Assembly (NCBI GenBank): GCA_004154925.1
Contig: QJNS01000005.1
Span: 651,684 to 715,683 of the forward strand
DNA length: 64,000 bases
From: Monosporascus cannonballus
Lineage: Eukaryota > Ascomycota > Sordariomycetes > Xylariales
Direction: 5' to 3'
The notes below the pieces were generated by a model. That model searched no databases. It had not been told where the DNA came from and saw only the letters and a list, made by a program, of their open reading frames with translations. Shown here in pieces: positions 11,301-22,638 of this stretch. The position numbers and the translations under genes are program-made. Each line of letters opens with the position of its first letter. The first letter of the stretch is position 1.

Positions 11301-13520
11301 ATGGCTAAAGGAAAAAAATGGAAAACGGCATTTAGAACAATATATAGATTTTATAAGTATTAAATAATGCCCCTAGGATATACCAATATTTCTGCCAATT
11401 TCCAAAGTTTGGTCATAATTACGTTACGATAATATTTGGATAAATTCGTATTCGTTTACCTCGACGATATCCTTATTTATTCCGAAAACCTAAAAAAACA
11501 TAAGAAATATATCGCTTAAGTATTCAGAACTTTGGACGAAACCAATATTCGAATTAACCTTATTAAGAACGTATAGCATATCCAGAAATTGGATTTTTTA
11601 GGATTTATTTTTATATCTGGACAAATTTAAATTTAATGTTTTAAATTAGAAGTAATTAAGAATTACCTTATTCTTAATAAAGCGATTATTATAAATATCC
11701 GATAAATTTTAAAATTTATGGGTTACGTATATAGCCTAATTAAGGGATATGGAAATATAATTAGGTTTTTAACAAAACTTATTACTAAGAAATACATTTA
11801 AAAAAATTTAAATTTTTAAAAAAAGCAAAAAAAAACGGTTTAAAAATTAAAAAAATAATTATTAATACCTTAAAAAAATAAAAATTTTTCTTTAGCGGAA
11901 CAAAAAAACCTTTCGATATTTACTTTAATTACAAAAACCTTATTTAATTTATAAAAACCTAAAAACTAAATAAATAACATAAAAGATAAATAATTTTTCT
12001 ATTTAAATTTAATTTTAAAATTTATTATATTAAAAATAAGAAAAATATCCAGGCAAATATTTTTAAATATAAAGGAAATTATAATTCCAAAATTCCCAAA
12101 AAAATATGCAAATATTATAATATAATAAAAACGGTATTATATAATTATACGAAATAATAAAAAAACCTATTACCGAATTATTAATACGGTTCCGGAATTC
12201 TTATAATATAAAGAAATAAAAAAGAATTTAATAATTATAAAAATAATTCGTAAAGGAATTTTACGAAAACTTATTATATAGATATTAAAAAATTTTCAAA
12301 ATTATTAAATAGCTATAAGAACGGTATAACATTCCAGAATTACGCCGTATAATCAAAAAGATAATTAAGGATTATAACGTTTATAATAAGGCCAAAATAA
12401 TACGTTATAAGTTTTACGGGTTATTAAAACTTATCGATATTTTTAATAAAATATAAAATACCATAATTTAAAACTTTATTATTAACTTATTCCTATTTAA
12501 AAACCTAATTATTAAAATCGAATATAACGGAATATAAATAATTATTAATAAATTTACTAAATATAGGTATTTTTTACCTTTTAAAAGAAATATAACGGCA
12601 AAATAATTAGTTTACGCTTTTATTAAATAATATCTTAATAAATATAAAATATTTGAAAAAATCGTTTTAAACCAAAATACGTTATTTATTTTAAAATTTA
12701 ATATTGATTTCTTTAAATAAATTAATGTTAAACTTAAGTTTTTAATAACGTATTATCCTTAAACGGATAACCAAACCGAAAAATTAAACTAAATCCTAAA
12801 ATAATATTTACGAAATTACGTTAATTATTAACAGGATAATTAGGTAAAACTTTTATTATTGGCATAAATCGCCTATAACATATTAATTAATAAAAATATG
12901 GGCGTATTTTTTTATATAACTATATATAAATATAACGTAAAAACAAAATAATTTAAATAATTACTTATTAAGGTACCAAAAATTATTATATTTACCTTAA
13001 AAATAAAAATATTAATAATAAAAATCAAAATAATTTAAATTTATTTCCAAAATAAATTATAATTTTTTTAATAATAAATAATCCGGTATTATAATAAAAA
13101 AAGAATTAAAAAATTAATTTTAATAAAAAAATAAAATTTATTTATTACGCCAAAAATAAAACGTAACCTCGAATATTTCATAAATCAAAACGAAAAAATT
13201 TAACGATAAACTTAATTTTAAAAAATTTAGCCCGTTTAAAGTTAACAAAATTATTTTTAAAATTAATTACTAATTGTTATTACTTAAGAACATAAAAATA
13301 CACCCTGTTTTCCATATTTTCTTACTTAAGCCAATACCCAAAAACGCCCTTTTAAAAATAAGTTTGGAAATCGAAAAAAACGATAATAACAAATACAAAA
13401 TTAAATAAATACTGGATTCCAAAATAATTAAAAATAAAATCCAGTACTTAATTAAATAAAAAAAGTATTTATATAAAAAAATATATAAAAATTATTTAAT
13501 TATTTAATAAATACGATAAA
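8390..13520 (+). pseudogene. Gag-Pol of Gypsy copy 1 (chromovirus), inactivated
   Basis: The frame can be followed through many stops. The gag core begins near ATG 8716 (MPDIKGYKLTPLKPYNG). A zinc knuckle at 9405-9446 reads CFNYSKKGHFKNEY, with two Cys codons changed to Tyr. The protease motif at 10490-10498 is NSG instead of DSG. RT motif VYLDDILIYS (YLDD at 11457-11468) is intact. RNase H follows with NYKNLI*FIKT. An integrase block near 12350-12480 has FYGLLKLIDIF. A chromodomain at about 13385-13510 (KYKIK*ILDSKIIKNKIQYL) follows integrase. TAA/TAG at Gln and Trp positions dominate. Copies 2 and 3 share the layout but carry different hits. Confidence 0.75.
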
Positions 13521-13525
13521 CTTAA

Positions 13526-13997
13526 TTAAGATGTTTTACCGCCAAAATCCTAACCGACCGTTTTTAATATGGCCAAGGTCGCAAATAATAACGGTTTCCC
13601 GTTTAAATTTAAACCTTCGGCGTTCCAATTAAAAAAAATAAACGTTTCCAAAATAACGTCTATTTTAAAAGCAAATTATGCTTATTTTGTATTTACGTAA
13701 CGTTACTTTTTTTCTATCTTTTCCCGCTTTTCCAACTGGTTTAATTCCAAATCTTCTTTTAATAATTCTACCGCCTTCTTTTTAAAAAAATCTTATTAAA
13801 AACGTAAACGCCTTAATTTTTTAACAAATTCCTTTAACTTTTTATCTTATTAACGGCGTAATTCGGTTAACCTTTTTTCTACCGCCTTTTATTTTTTTTT
13901 TTGTAATTTTCTGGTACGCCAAAAAATTATTTTCAATTTTACGTTATTCGCATAATAAATAATCTTATATTTCGTTTATTTTTTATAATAAATTTAT
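13526..13997 (-). pseudogene. Antisense helical-protein reading frame of Gypsy copy 1
   Basis: On the strand opposite to pol, between the chromodomain and the 3' LTR, a frame ends at TAA (13526-13528) and runs back about 156 codons. Recognisable parts are AVELLKEDLELNQLEKREK, then a linker, IDVILETFIFFNWNAEGLN and a C-terminus DFGGKTS. It is Lys/Glu/Leu-rich and probably coiled-coil. Stops fall where Gln or Trp would be after C-to-T reversal. The initiator in this copy reads ATA. The same frame, with the same C-terminus, recurs in copies 2 and 3. From memory it resembles short helical hypothetical proteins frequent in ascomycete proteomes near transposons. Confidence 0.55.
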
Positions 13998-14312
13998 GGT
14001 TAAAACGTTATAAGAAAAACGTTACCGACGAATATAATAATTATAATTTAAATATTTAAAAACGTAAAAATAATTTATTTCGTTAAATCGGATATAATTC
14101 GAATAAAAAAAACCTTAATACCAAATTTTTTAATCGAATTAATATAAATATCGTAAGAATTACGTTAATTTAACTAAGGTTTTTTTTTTCTTTTTGGATA
14201 TAACTTATTATGGTGAAATTAATTAAAATATTTTTAACTTTTTTTAATAAAAACAAAATAGCGATTTATGGTTTTTATCTTTGGGATAAAAATCCTTAAA
14301 AAAGAAAAATAA

Positions 14313-14728
14313 TGTTATAGGAATAAGGGTTCTTATTTTAAAGAAATTAATTTTTAAGGCTTAACGCGGACCTATTACGGCTAAACCCCAGACGGGAAAC
14401 TTAGCTCTTAAGATAATCTGGTTAATTTAGGTAATTTAGGGACCAGATTATATAAATTTAATAAATTTACGACATATTTACTTTAGGAATTAGGATATAT
14501 AATAAATTAAACCTTTATATAAATAATACTTACTTAATTTCGCTTTTTAGTTATTAATCTAAGTTTTTAATTAAAGGTAATTATACCGTTCTCTAATTAA
14601 AGGAAAAGTTTTTAAATCTTTTTAACGAATATTCTAAATTATTCCTCGCCTTATTGTTACTTGCAAATCAAGATCCCATTTCGGATAATTGCTTATACTA
14701 CCAGGTGGTGTATGACAAGTTCGTTACA
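14313..14728 (+). repeat. 3' LTR of Gypsy copy 1
   Basis: It begins TGTTATAGGAATAAGGG (mutated) and ends GTTCGTTACA (intact). The mutation gradient is the mirror image of the 5' LTR: damaged inner half, preserved outer half. Confidence 0.85.
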
Positions 14729-15050
14729 TTCCAGGGGAGGGGAACGGAAGCTAGTTCTTAGTTTGTGCCAGCCGATAATCTTATAAAGATCGCTGTTATT
14801 TTTAATATTGTCGATCCGGTCCTTCCAGTATTGGCGTTTCGCTATTCGTACCATAGTTCTGAAGGTCCGGTGCTTTAGAGGGTGTTTCGGTATGCTGTTC
14901 GGGCTTTTTTTTTTCAAAATTTTTCTATTCGTTATAGGCCGTTTCGTATTCGTCCGTCCACCATTCCGCAGAGCGTCCCTTACCTTTATCAGGTTTGCCA
15001 ACTATCTTGATGGCGGAATCGGCGCATATATGTTCCGTGGCTAAGCTACT
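14729..15050 (-). pseudogene. LINE-1 ORF2, linker between endonuclease and RT
   Basis: Minus-strand reading gives CADSAIKIVGKPDKGKGR, then, after a frameshift near 14930, RIAKRQYWKDRIDNI and YKIIGWHKLRTSFRSPPLE. These match the conserved linker before the RT of fungal Tad-clade LINEs. The frame stops at the Gypsy target site (TTCCA) and resumes as VDGRKIKGIRKK on the other side, 7689 downwards. The C in the adjacent open frame (ECNELV) is read from the Gypsy LTR and is not part of this protein. Confidence 0.7.
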
Positions 15051-16512
15051 TAAAGTTGTATGCGTGCGACAGCACCTGCAACTGGCCTAATTGAATACAA
15101 CAACTGATGTCCCCTATATCCGACACCTTTAGCAATATATAACAATTAAGATAACAAGAGTGATATCATTATGAAGCCCTCGATCAGGGCAATTTAATTA
15201 TAAAGTCCTTTTTTTTAACAATTTTATTTGGCTATGATATCGAAGGTGCAACTGAATTCGGCAGGGTTGAAGCATGGAGCTGTTAGTGAGGCTACTCAGC
15301 TGGGAAACAGGATTGGTATACGCAACATCTGGGACCCATACATTTTAGGTGTGTTCTGATGTATTTTTGATCTTCCGAAGCAACGTACGGTTCTTCGCAA
15401 GAGCAATACTCTAACACTTTAATACCTATGCAATTGCTTTCCATTTCTCGCCCGGCCCTTGCTAGCTTGGTAACACCTACATCATTTTGCTAGTTATTTA
15501 TTGCGGAATCGATGTAGCTGTTACCGAATTTCAAAAAAGTGCCGCAATGTCCCCGAATTAATAATGTACGCGCTTCGTAAAGCTTTGCTAATATACGTTT
15601 TGAAGCAATTGATTTGATCAACCCCATTTATGTCACGGCGAGCTTACCGAGTGACTGGGACAGAGCCGACAGTTGATCAGGCTACTACTCTATTGACGAC
15701 TATATTCTGGCTAAAGAAGAAAGAGGAAAAGAAGTCTACAACTCGGCTGGTAGCTCTCTACTTATAGGGGTTTCCAAGCCTAGTGGACCTGACCACTCGG
15801 TCTGGCCCTAGTTCCTGTGATCAGGTGACTGCTTATTCTAGTATTCGGCCATGGCCGTCACAGGTGATACATAGTGAAAAATATAACGCAACAGATTATT
15901 ACAGCCTGTTAGATGACGTGTATCGTTCCAGAATTAAGAATAAAGTGATTTATATTCAGCGAGTTTACGTTGAATCAAAAATTGAAGAATGGAAGACGAA
16001 AGTCAATAATGGAAGGTATATATCATTATTATACTAGTACCTAAGACCTACGGGGGGGACTGTGACTGGTGAAAGAAGGTGGCATATATGGCTGGTACAC
16101 GTGAGGCAAGATGACAATGTACATACAGTGCAGTATATGCCCAGCTTGCAGTGCGACTTTACACCTCCTCACCTTTTGCGTTGTACTTATGTAAGCAAGC
16201 TTCAACTTGGAATTATAACGTTCGCTTATACCTTATAAGGTAACCTAATCTCAAGAGTAGATCACATATGTTCCTATTTGTCGGATAACTGGTAGTTGCC
16301 AGGAATGTGGCGTGTGGCGAGAGCATCGATTAATGACCATGGAATGGTCAAGACAAGAACACAACAGAATAACAACAACAAGATTTGACCCTAATACTGA
16401 ATACACGCTTGTGTCTGACAACTATAGGCGCTGTCAAGGGAGAGAGTGGGGCCACACGGAGTAGCGGCCTTGGCACGGCCGAGAACACGGAGAAAGTGGG
16501 GAACCTGTCGAT
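15051..16512. other. Unassigned region between LINE-1 and LINE-2
   Basis: GC-balanced, no supported gene. The open frame at 15783-16037 starts inside a probable LTR and has no family resemblance. A G-run (CGGGGGGGACTGTGAC, near 16050) looks like a polypurine tract next to TGTG but no second end was found. Short repeated pieces (ACACGGAG) occur near 16455-16500. Confidence 0.45.
15631..15862 (+). mobile_element. Probable solo LTR, TGTCACGGCGAG...GGCCGTCACA
   Basis: The termini TGTCACGGC and GCCGTCACA are near-inverted. The internal words GGGACAGAGCCGACAG, CTACTTATAGG and CTGTGATCAGGTGACTGC recall a widespread fungal Gypsy LTR. No 5-bp duplication is found (ATTTA left, GGTGA right), so it may have lost a flank. 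Confidence 0.5.
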
Positions 16513-16829
16513 ACACACACACACACAATTTATTACGCCCGGCGGCTGAGCCGATAGGGCAACTACAACTAATCTACTAATACATTTCTCAAGTTATGTC
16601 CTACTCTCCTTAAAGCCCATACAAAATAAATCTTTCTAACTTTTGTCCCTTCAACTGCTGCACCTTTGCGGATTCTCGTGGTTAGTAGTAATGTTAGTAG
16701 GCTGGCTTGAAGGCGATTCTCCAAGTGTTCAACGTCCTATCCTCGGCAGCTGAAGCGCGTCTACTATTCCTGACACACGAGTTGATGTAGGGTCGGGTGT
16801 AATGGTAGAGGTATGCTGATTCATCCCCG

Positions 16830-19800
16830 TTATGCTGCGTCAAGTCGTCCGGTAGCTATTGCGAATCGTATCGTTGCCCGAACGGCTCCTAAGTCTGGAG
16901 TCCAGAACTTATCGTCCACTGGTGTCTTCCCTCCCAAGTAGAAGGAGATGTTGCCTCTGTGGGTGTCCGTACATTGTAGCATCTCTGTTCGGTATTCTGT
17001 CCACCTTCTGCATCGGAAGAGGAAATGTTCTACTGTTTCTTTTGCTTGGCCACATGTGCACTGATCTGTCGGTGCTGCGTTGATTCTGTACAGATAGACG
17101 TTCAATCTTGCCATGCCTGTCCTGAGTTGGGCAAGCACACTCGCTTCCTTCCGTGAAAGTTGGTCGTACAGTTTTCGCGTATGTTTGCCTGGCAGTGCTA
17201 TATCAACTCTCTTAGAATGCTTTCCAACATTTTCGGGCAGGCACCTAATGTTGCCCCGTTTATACCGCGCAGCGTTAAGCGTTATTGATTTCATCCCGGG
17301 TAGCTGTATTTGCGGAAGGGCCCCAGGGCGGGTTGCCTCCTGTGCTTTTTCCTTGGCAAGCTTCTTAAGCTTATTTTCATCGTCCGCTGGGGTCCATATC
17401 ACTGTTAACGTATTTCCGTTTTTTCGTAGCCGTCTAATAGAGTTGTAGGTATGGTGGATGTACTCTTATCCGGACTGTTGACGGGGCTGTCTGAATGACA
17501 GCACCGCGGCCTTATTACTTGTCATTAGCATGATGCTGCGAAACCTAAGGTGTGGTAATAAGCTCAGAGCACGCGCCATCGCTGCCAATTCTCCAGAGTA
17601 CGGGTTCTGTTGTGATCTTATGCCGAGTGTGGAAGAAAAGGTCTCGAGCTTCGGGTTGCCGCGTACTGACGTTGCCAGCTGGATAGCTCCGCCTATTCCC
17701 ACCAAACCGTTCCGTGCTGAGCTGCTTACGGCGATGCGCACTGCCCAGTCCGTATTCACTTTTTCTACTGCTGTTTCATCAGCGATAGTCTATAGTCGCT
17801 TTTCCCAGGGTGCTAGTGTGAACGGATTGATGGTTTCCAGCTTTTCCATCGCGAAGTCTTTAAGTACGTCTGCCACTTCATACAGTGGTAAGCGGTATTG
17901 TCTTCTGAATTTTCGCATTCGGGACGTATTCCTGCGGAGCGGGTTGGTTTCGGGCAGGGTATGAATATCGGTCCATAATTTGATTGCCCGTTTCCAGAAC
18001 CGGTCTTGCGCAGGGGCGATATGGGCCTCCGCCTCCGCTACGCTCGTTGCCACCGTGAGGAACGTCCCTACGATCGCCCGCGCCCCTATCCTTTGTACCC
18101 TGTTGGCAGGTCCCACAGGCTTGTCCTTGGACGCATGCCTCCAGACATTAGAAGCGTAGTCTACTACTGGAGCTACTATGGACTTGAAGAGCTGTCGCGC
18201 CGTCGCGGGGGATAAGCCTTTAAGCCGTTTTAGCTCTAAGGCTGCTTCTAAGCCCTTGGAGGCCGCTCTCGCAACGTTTTCCTTATACTTGATCTTGGCA
18301 TCCATAACCACTCCAAGTATCTTGACGTAGTCTTTCGGTTGGACAGTTTGCCCCTTAATAATAAAGGGCTCTGATTCTGACTTGTACGGTTTGCGGGTAA
18401 AGTGTATAATTGCTGTCTTCTCCGCTTCGAACGTTGCGCCGCTTCTTCTCTCCCAGTCTAGAGCCTCGTTGATGATGGCTTCGATGCCTTCCCGGTTGCT
18501 TTGTGCCGTAGGTCCTGTGACCCATGCCGTGAAGTCGTCGACGAATGCTATCGCCCCCCCGTGGCTGTCGATCCGTCGTTGTACTAGGTCTGCGTTGAAA
18601 AAGAGGAATAAGATCGGGGATAGCGGAGAGCCTTGGGGCAGGCCAGCCTGAGGGAGGCTTCGGATCTCGGAGGACTGCCCATTGATTTGGATCGTTGCCG
18701 TACGTTCCGAGCAAAATGCCTCTATCCACCGGAGGAGCTTCTCTGGTATGCCTCGCGCCTTCATCCTCTGGAGCAGTCTTTCTTTGCAGACTCCATTGTA
18801 GGCTCCTTTGACGTCGAAACTGACCAGGCTTACAATTTTTCGACCCCGCCAGGCGGTATAGATCTGTTCTTGTAAGAGTAGGAGCGCTTGCTCTGCTGAT
18901 CGTTGCTTGCGAGCTCCAAAGTGGTTGGTCGGGAGGAGACCATATGTTTGGACTGCATGTGAGATCCTCTCTGCAACCACCGATTCCAGCACCTTGCCTA
19001 GTGTCGCTAAAAGTGAGATCGGTCTCCAGGCTTTAGCAACCATATAGTTCTCCTTGCCGGGCTTTTTAAGCGGTATAATTTTGGCATGCCTCCACTGACT
19101 GGGTAGCGTCCCTTCTTCTAGAGATGCTCGAAATATCGCTAGGACATGGTGCTTGACGGTTAGCCAGGTCTGTTTCCAGACCATCGCAGGCAGGCCGTCC
19201 TCTCCGGGCGCCTTCCATGATTTTGCTGCAAATAGTTGTCGTTCCACTTCCTCCATGGTAATAGCAGGCATCGGTACAGGAGCTCTTTGTGGCCTAGGGC
19301 CTTCGTCTTCGATGTTATCTGGCAGGGGGGGAAAGAAAGTGGATAGTAACTCCTCGGCCTGCTCCAGGTGGTTGCTTGTGACTGTTCCATCTCGTCTGGC
19401 AAGCTGCGGGACTTTCCCGAACGCCGTATCGTCGCCCGACTTTAGGTACTTCGCTGCCTTCCAGATGTTGTCGTTATCAGCTAGAAACTCGTTCCAGTGT
19501 TTCTTCTTTTGTTGCCGGATGGCGTCGTGGTACTGCTTCGCTGCCGCTTTCGCTGTCTCCTCCAGGCCTGTGATGGTCCGCCCTGCCCGTCGTTCACTTC
19601 GGGCGCGGTTCCTCCAGTATGTGTATATGCGGCGTAACTGTGTGAGGTCGGTCGTCCACCATCGTTTTGCGTACGGCGATGGCCTCGCCTTCGGTGTCAA
19701 GGCATGGACCGCCTCCAACACCGCTGACATCAGTGTATCTGTCCTTTGCTGTATTGTCCCTTCCGATGGGGTAATGTCTAGTGCCTTTGCGATCCTGGCG

Positions 19801-20585
19801 TTGATGTCCTTCCAGGGTGCGTTTTTGAGTAGCAGCCGTTCCTGCTGCTTCGGCACTTGGACCGTGATATCGAAGATCGTCTCGATCGCGCGGTGGTCAG
19901 ATCCGTGTTCTGTCCCATATATCGAGCATTTGATGGTTGATGCCGTTAGCTCCTCAGAAGCTAGGACAAGGTCAATAGTTGTCTCGTACTCTCCGCCCTG
20001 CCATGTCTTCGTGCCTCGTCGGAGCAAACTGCTGAGGGCAAATTCGCTCATCAGGTCGATGATCTGGTCCGCTTCACCCTGTCTATCCAAAGAGACATCG
20101 TCTCCTCCCCATAGTTGGTCATGTCGGTTAAAGTCTTCCGCAATTACTACCTCCACCACCGTGTTTGCATGTCTCCTTACATCCCTTACAGCCCTGCGTA
20201 AGTTGTCGCATGTCTCTCGTAGAGCCTGAGGGTCTCCTCCTGGTACGTAGACTGATGCAATCAGGATCAACCGGTCAGGGAGCCTGACGACTGCTGCTGT
20301 CATGTCTGGGGACTGTATCGGCACCTGTTCGGCCTCTGCATCCTTATTCACCCAAAGCATGCTCCGAATCGCCCATCTTCCTTCTCTCCACGTGGAGGGG
20401 ACCATCTTGGTCCATCTGTGATGTCCCATAGGGGTTGTCAGGAGTCGGCCTTGAGTTCTCCGTGCCTGAGGCTCCTGGATAGCTAATACTGTTGTGTCCT
20501 GAATCCCTTTGTCGTTCATCAAGCTATCGTGTACCGCACCCTGTTTCCTCACGTTTAGTTGGATCACACGGAATTTTCTACTCAT
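16830..20585 (-). pseudogene. LINE-2 ORF2: endonuclease, reverse transcriptase, RNase H; two nonsense codons
   Basis: Total 1252 codons in one frame, interrupted only by TAG at 17790-17792 (KRL*TIADE) and TAA at 17466-17468 (QQSG*EYIHH), both at expected Gln codons. The N-terminal APE-type endonuclease shows [25 protein letters not shown] and SDHRAIE; the residue before DFN is Glu, where Gly is usual. RT has [31 protein letters not shown] and AFVDDF. RNase H follows (VGIGGAIQ, YSGELAAMARAL, MTSNKAAVLSF). The C-terminus has a CCHC finger CTCGQAKETVEHFLFRC and ends ATGRLDAA. The product would nick DNA and copy element RNA by target-primed reverse transcription. The two stops are both C-to-T on the coding strand, compatible with light RIP. 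Confidence 0.85.
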
Positions 20586-21919
20586 AGTGAGATGGGTAAA
20601 GCTTCCGGCAGTTCCTGCTAAACGATTCGTGGGGGCCTCCGCACGGGACGCACTTCAGGATGGTCTCCGTGCATTCGGTGTGGCGATGTCCTTCTTTGGC
20701 GCACCTCCCGCAAATCTGCGCTTTGGTACACTGGTGGGCTTTGTGGCCAGTGATTTCCTGACAGTTGTAGCATTGCTTTGGGCGCTCCCGGCGTTCAAAC
20801 ATCTTGGTATATCCCGATTCCCCTCCGGCGTAAAAGAAACCTTCTTGGAGAAAGCGTTGTGCGTCTGATCCTTTATTGAGATAGACTACCATTGAGCCGT
20901 ATGCCTTTGGCGTATCTCTGTTGCTAAGCCATGCTACCTTTGCGATTTGTGTGTCATTTTCTTTGCTGAAGGCCTCGGTTGCTCCGGCTCGAACGTTTCC
21001 CATGTCGTCTAGCACTGCTGTACGGTTGACATTGTCTACTCTAATCGGGAAAAGCTCATCTCGAAGGATTCGTACGCCTGGTACCAGTTTCGCTTCCATC
21101 GCTTGCTTTACCGCCTTATGCTCGGCTTCATCTCTGCAGGCGATCCTGACTCGATGTGGGTTCTTTGCGTCTCTGGTCACCGCACGGCATCGCCAGTTGG
21201 CCTGGTCTGTCGTAGTCCTAATCTCCTTCTCCAAGGTCATCCTGACTGCGCTAGCCGAGATCTTGTCGGTGTTTTCATTTGCCACTCTAGATGTATCTAT
21301 TGTGCAATAGAATGTGTCGGTCATGGTCGATGGGGTGGTCCCCATGGATGATATAGAGACCACATTTCTTGGCAAGCTGTTCGGTGGGGTTCTCGCTATA
21401 TCTGCGTACGACCGGTTTGGACTGGCGTTGGCGTAGTTGTTAAGGGTTGGGTTGCTCCCAATGGTGTCCAATCGGTCGTGTACTTGTTTTAGCTCTTCTG
21501 TCATCAGAGCCTTAAGCGCTCGGAGTTCTGAACGGGTTTCTTCGTGTTGGTCGCGTAAGTCTTTGATGGTATCTTTGCTGCTGAATGACGATTTCTCTCA
21601 GCGACTTGATCTCGTTGCACATAATTCCCACCACTTTCATCATCTTTCGTAACTCCACCATATCTCCTCCGGGGCCCGCGTTCCCGCCATCTCCAGCTGG
21701 TGTTGCCTTTGCGATAGCAGATCGGGTGGTTCGCTTTGAGTTCTTGGTTCCTACGGTAACCGTATCTTCATGGAAATCCTCATTCGCTTCGTTTTCACGG
21801 ATTTTCGTGCTGGGCCTCCTGTTGCGCTGGCTCGACAGTCTCGACGCGTCGTCGTTCTCGATCGCGTCGGCCGCGTGCCCCACTTCGGGATCAGCCGCCA
21901 TCACGGGAGCGCGCGCCAC
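20578..21919 (-). pseudogene. LINE-2 ORF1 (Gag-like, three zinc knuckles), one frameshift
   Basis: Starts MARAPVMAADPEVGHA. A predicted coiled coil (ELRKMMKVVGIMCNEIKSLR) is followed by a frame change near 21580-21590, after which the helix continues as KDLRDQHEETRSELRALKAL and MTEELKQVHDRLD. The C-terminal nucleic-acid-binding part has knuckles CYNCQEITGHKAHQC, CGRCAKEGHRHTEC and [18 protein letters not shown]1 proteins of this clade bind element RNA. The stop TAG overlaps ORF2 in ATGAGTAG (20585-20578), a termination-reinitiation type junction. Apart from the single frameshift, which could be a sequencing error, nothing is broken. Confidence 0.8.
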
Positions 21920-22638
21920 AACGCGGGGTCACGTTTCAACGAACGACAGAATCAACGGCAAAACCAACGGCAGAATCCGCAATGTCCGACGTATTTCGCA
22001 TCCCTTAACTTAGTACCCACTGCTGTCTCATCTACAGTACTACAGTAGGTAATAAAATCTGCTTCCTCCCTTGTTAGCTTTAGAAAGGTCTCAGCGCACG
22101 GATGTTTAAAAATCTTGGCGGCGCAGCACTAATTAAACCATCGCACGGCGCGGAATTCTCGAGCGTTCCCGAACTTTCCAAAAGAAGCAACCCCTAGGAC
22201 ACTCTTTTGCAAAGATATTAGAAAATATGGAATGAATATATTTACAACCTATGCTAGAAATCAAGCGCAAAATGAAAGTTATAGTAGCCCTTCTGCGGAA
22301 AACCGCATGATATTAACTTTTCCCGAGATACAGCCCATTACCACAGTAGAGCCAGATACCGCTAAGCACCATGGTCGAGAATTTGCTGGCAACCAGAACA
22401 AGTTGTTTCCATGTAAAGTAATCCAGCAACGATCCGTGCTGAGACCGTAGCCGAGACGATGGTCTTGTCCATGGTTAGTTAAGGCTGAAGCGGGCGTTGT
22501 GAAAGATCTGTTAGCAGCATTGGTAACTTCTACTGGTTCAGACAGACCATCGATAGAGATAATACCTGCATCAGTAAGGAGAATCTGGCTTTCGTTATCA
22601 AAAGATAAGCTCCAGGAAATGGTACCAAGATTGACGAT

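Larger units (their letters stand above)
7695..14728 (+). mobile_element. Gypsy copy 1: complete chromodomain-type LTR retrotransposon, RIP-mutated, nested in LINE-1
   Basis: 7034 bp between identical TTCCA duplications (7690-7694, 14729-14733). LTRs are about 415 bp. Order: LTR, gag, protease, RT, RNase H, integrase, chromodomain, antisense frame, LTR, which is the Metaviridae chromovirus order. The outer portions of both LTRs keep GC-rich sequence while everything between is strongly AT-rich with dense stops. Compared with copies 2 and 3 it lacks about 197 bp in RNase H and about 60 bp before integrase. Confidence 0.9.
4223..15050 (-). mobile_element. LINE-1: 5'-truncated Tad-like LINE, heavily mutated, with two later insertions
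   Basis: Minus-strand LINE remnants occupy 14729-15050, 6329-7694 and 4223-5897. The intervening blocks are a complete Gypsy element and a solo LTR. Domains in order are the endonuclease-RT linker, the RT core and C-terminal RNase H, then a 3' end with a CCGC-ctt-GCGG hairpin, GGCGTTAAATAC and a (TAC)n tail (plus-strand TAG repeats 4223-4239). The endonuclease and ORF1 are absent, the usual result of incomplete reverse transcription; the 5' break lies near 15045. Composition drops to very AT-rich inside 4880-7690 but is near normal at both outer ends. Confidence 0.8.
16513..22010 (-). mobile_element. LINE-2: nearly full-length Tad-like LINE with ORF1 and ORF2
   Basis: Minus strand. The 5' UTR lies at about 21920-22010, ORF1 at 21919-20578, ORF2 at 20585-16830, and the 3' UTR runs to a (TG)n tail (CA repeats at 16513-16526) preceded by the hairpin CGGCT-g-AGCCG (16543-16553) and GGCGTAATAAATT. 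Composition is normal, in contrast to LINE-1. Only one frameshift (ORF1) and two nonsense codons (ORF2) were found. No convincing target duplication could be matched between the two ends. Confidence 0.85.

Noticed and set aside
15783..16037. 84-codon plus-strand frame
   Set aside because: Starts within a probable LTR and has no recognisable family or splice context.
19153..20229. Long plus-strand frame of 358 codons
   Set aside because: Antisense shadow of LINE-2 ORF2, whose minus-strand protein has clear catalytic motifs.
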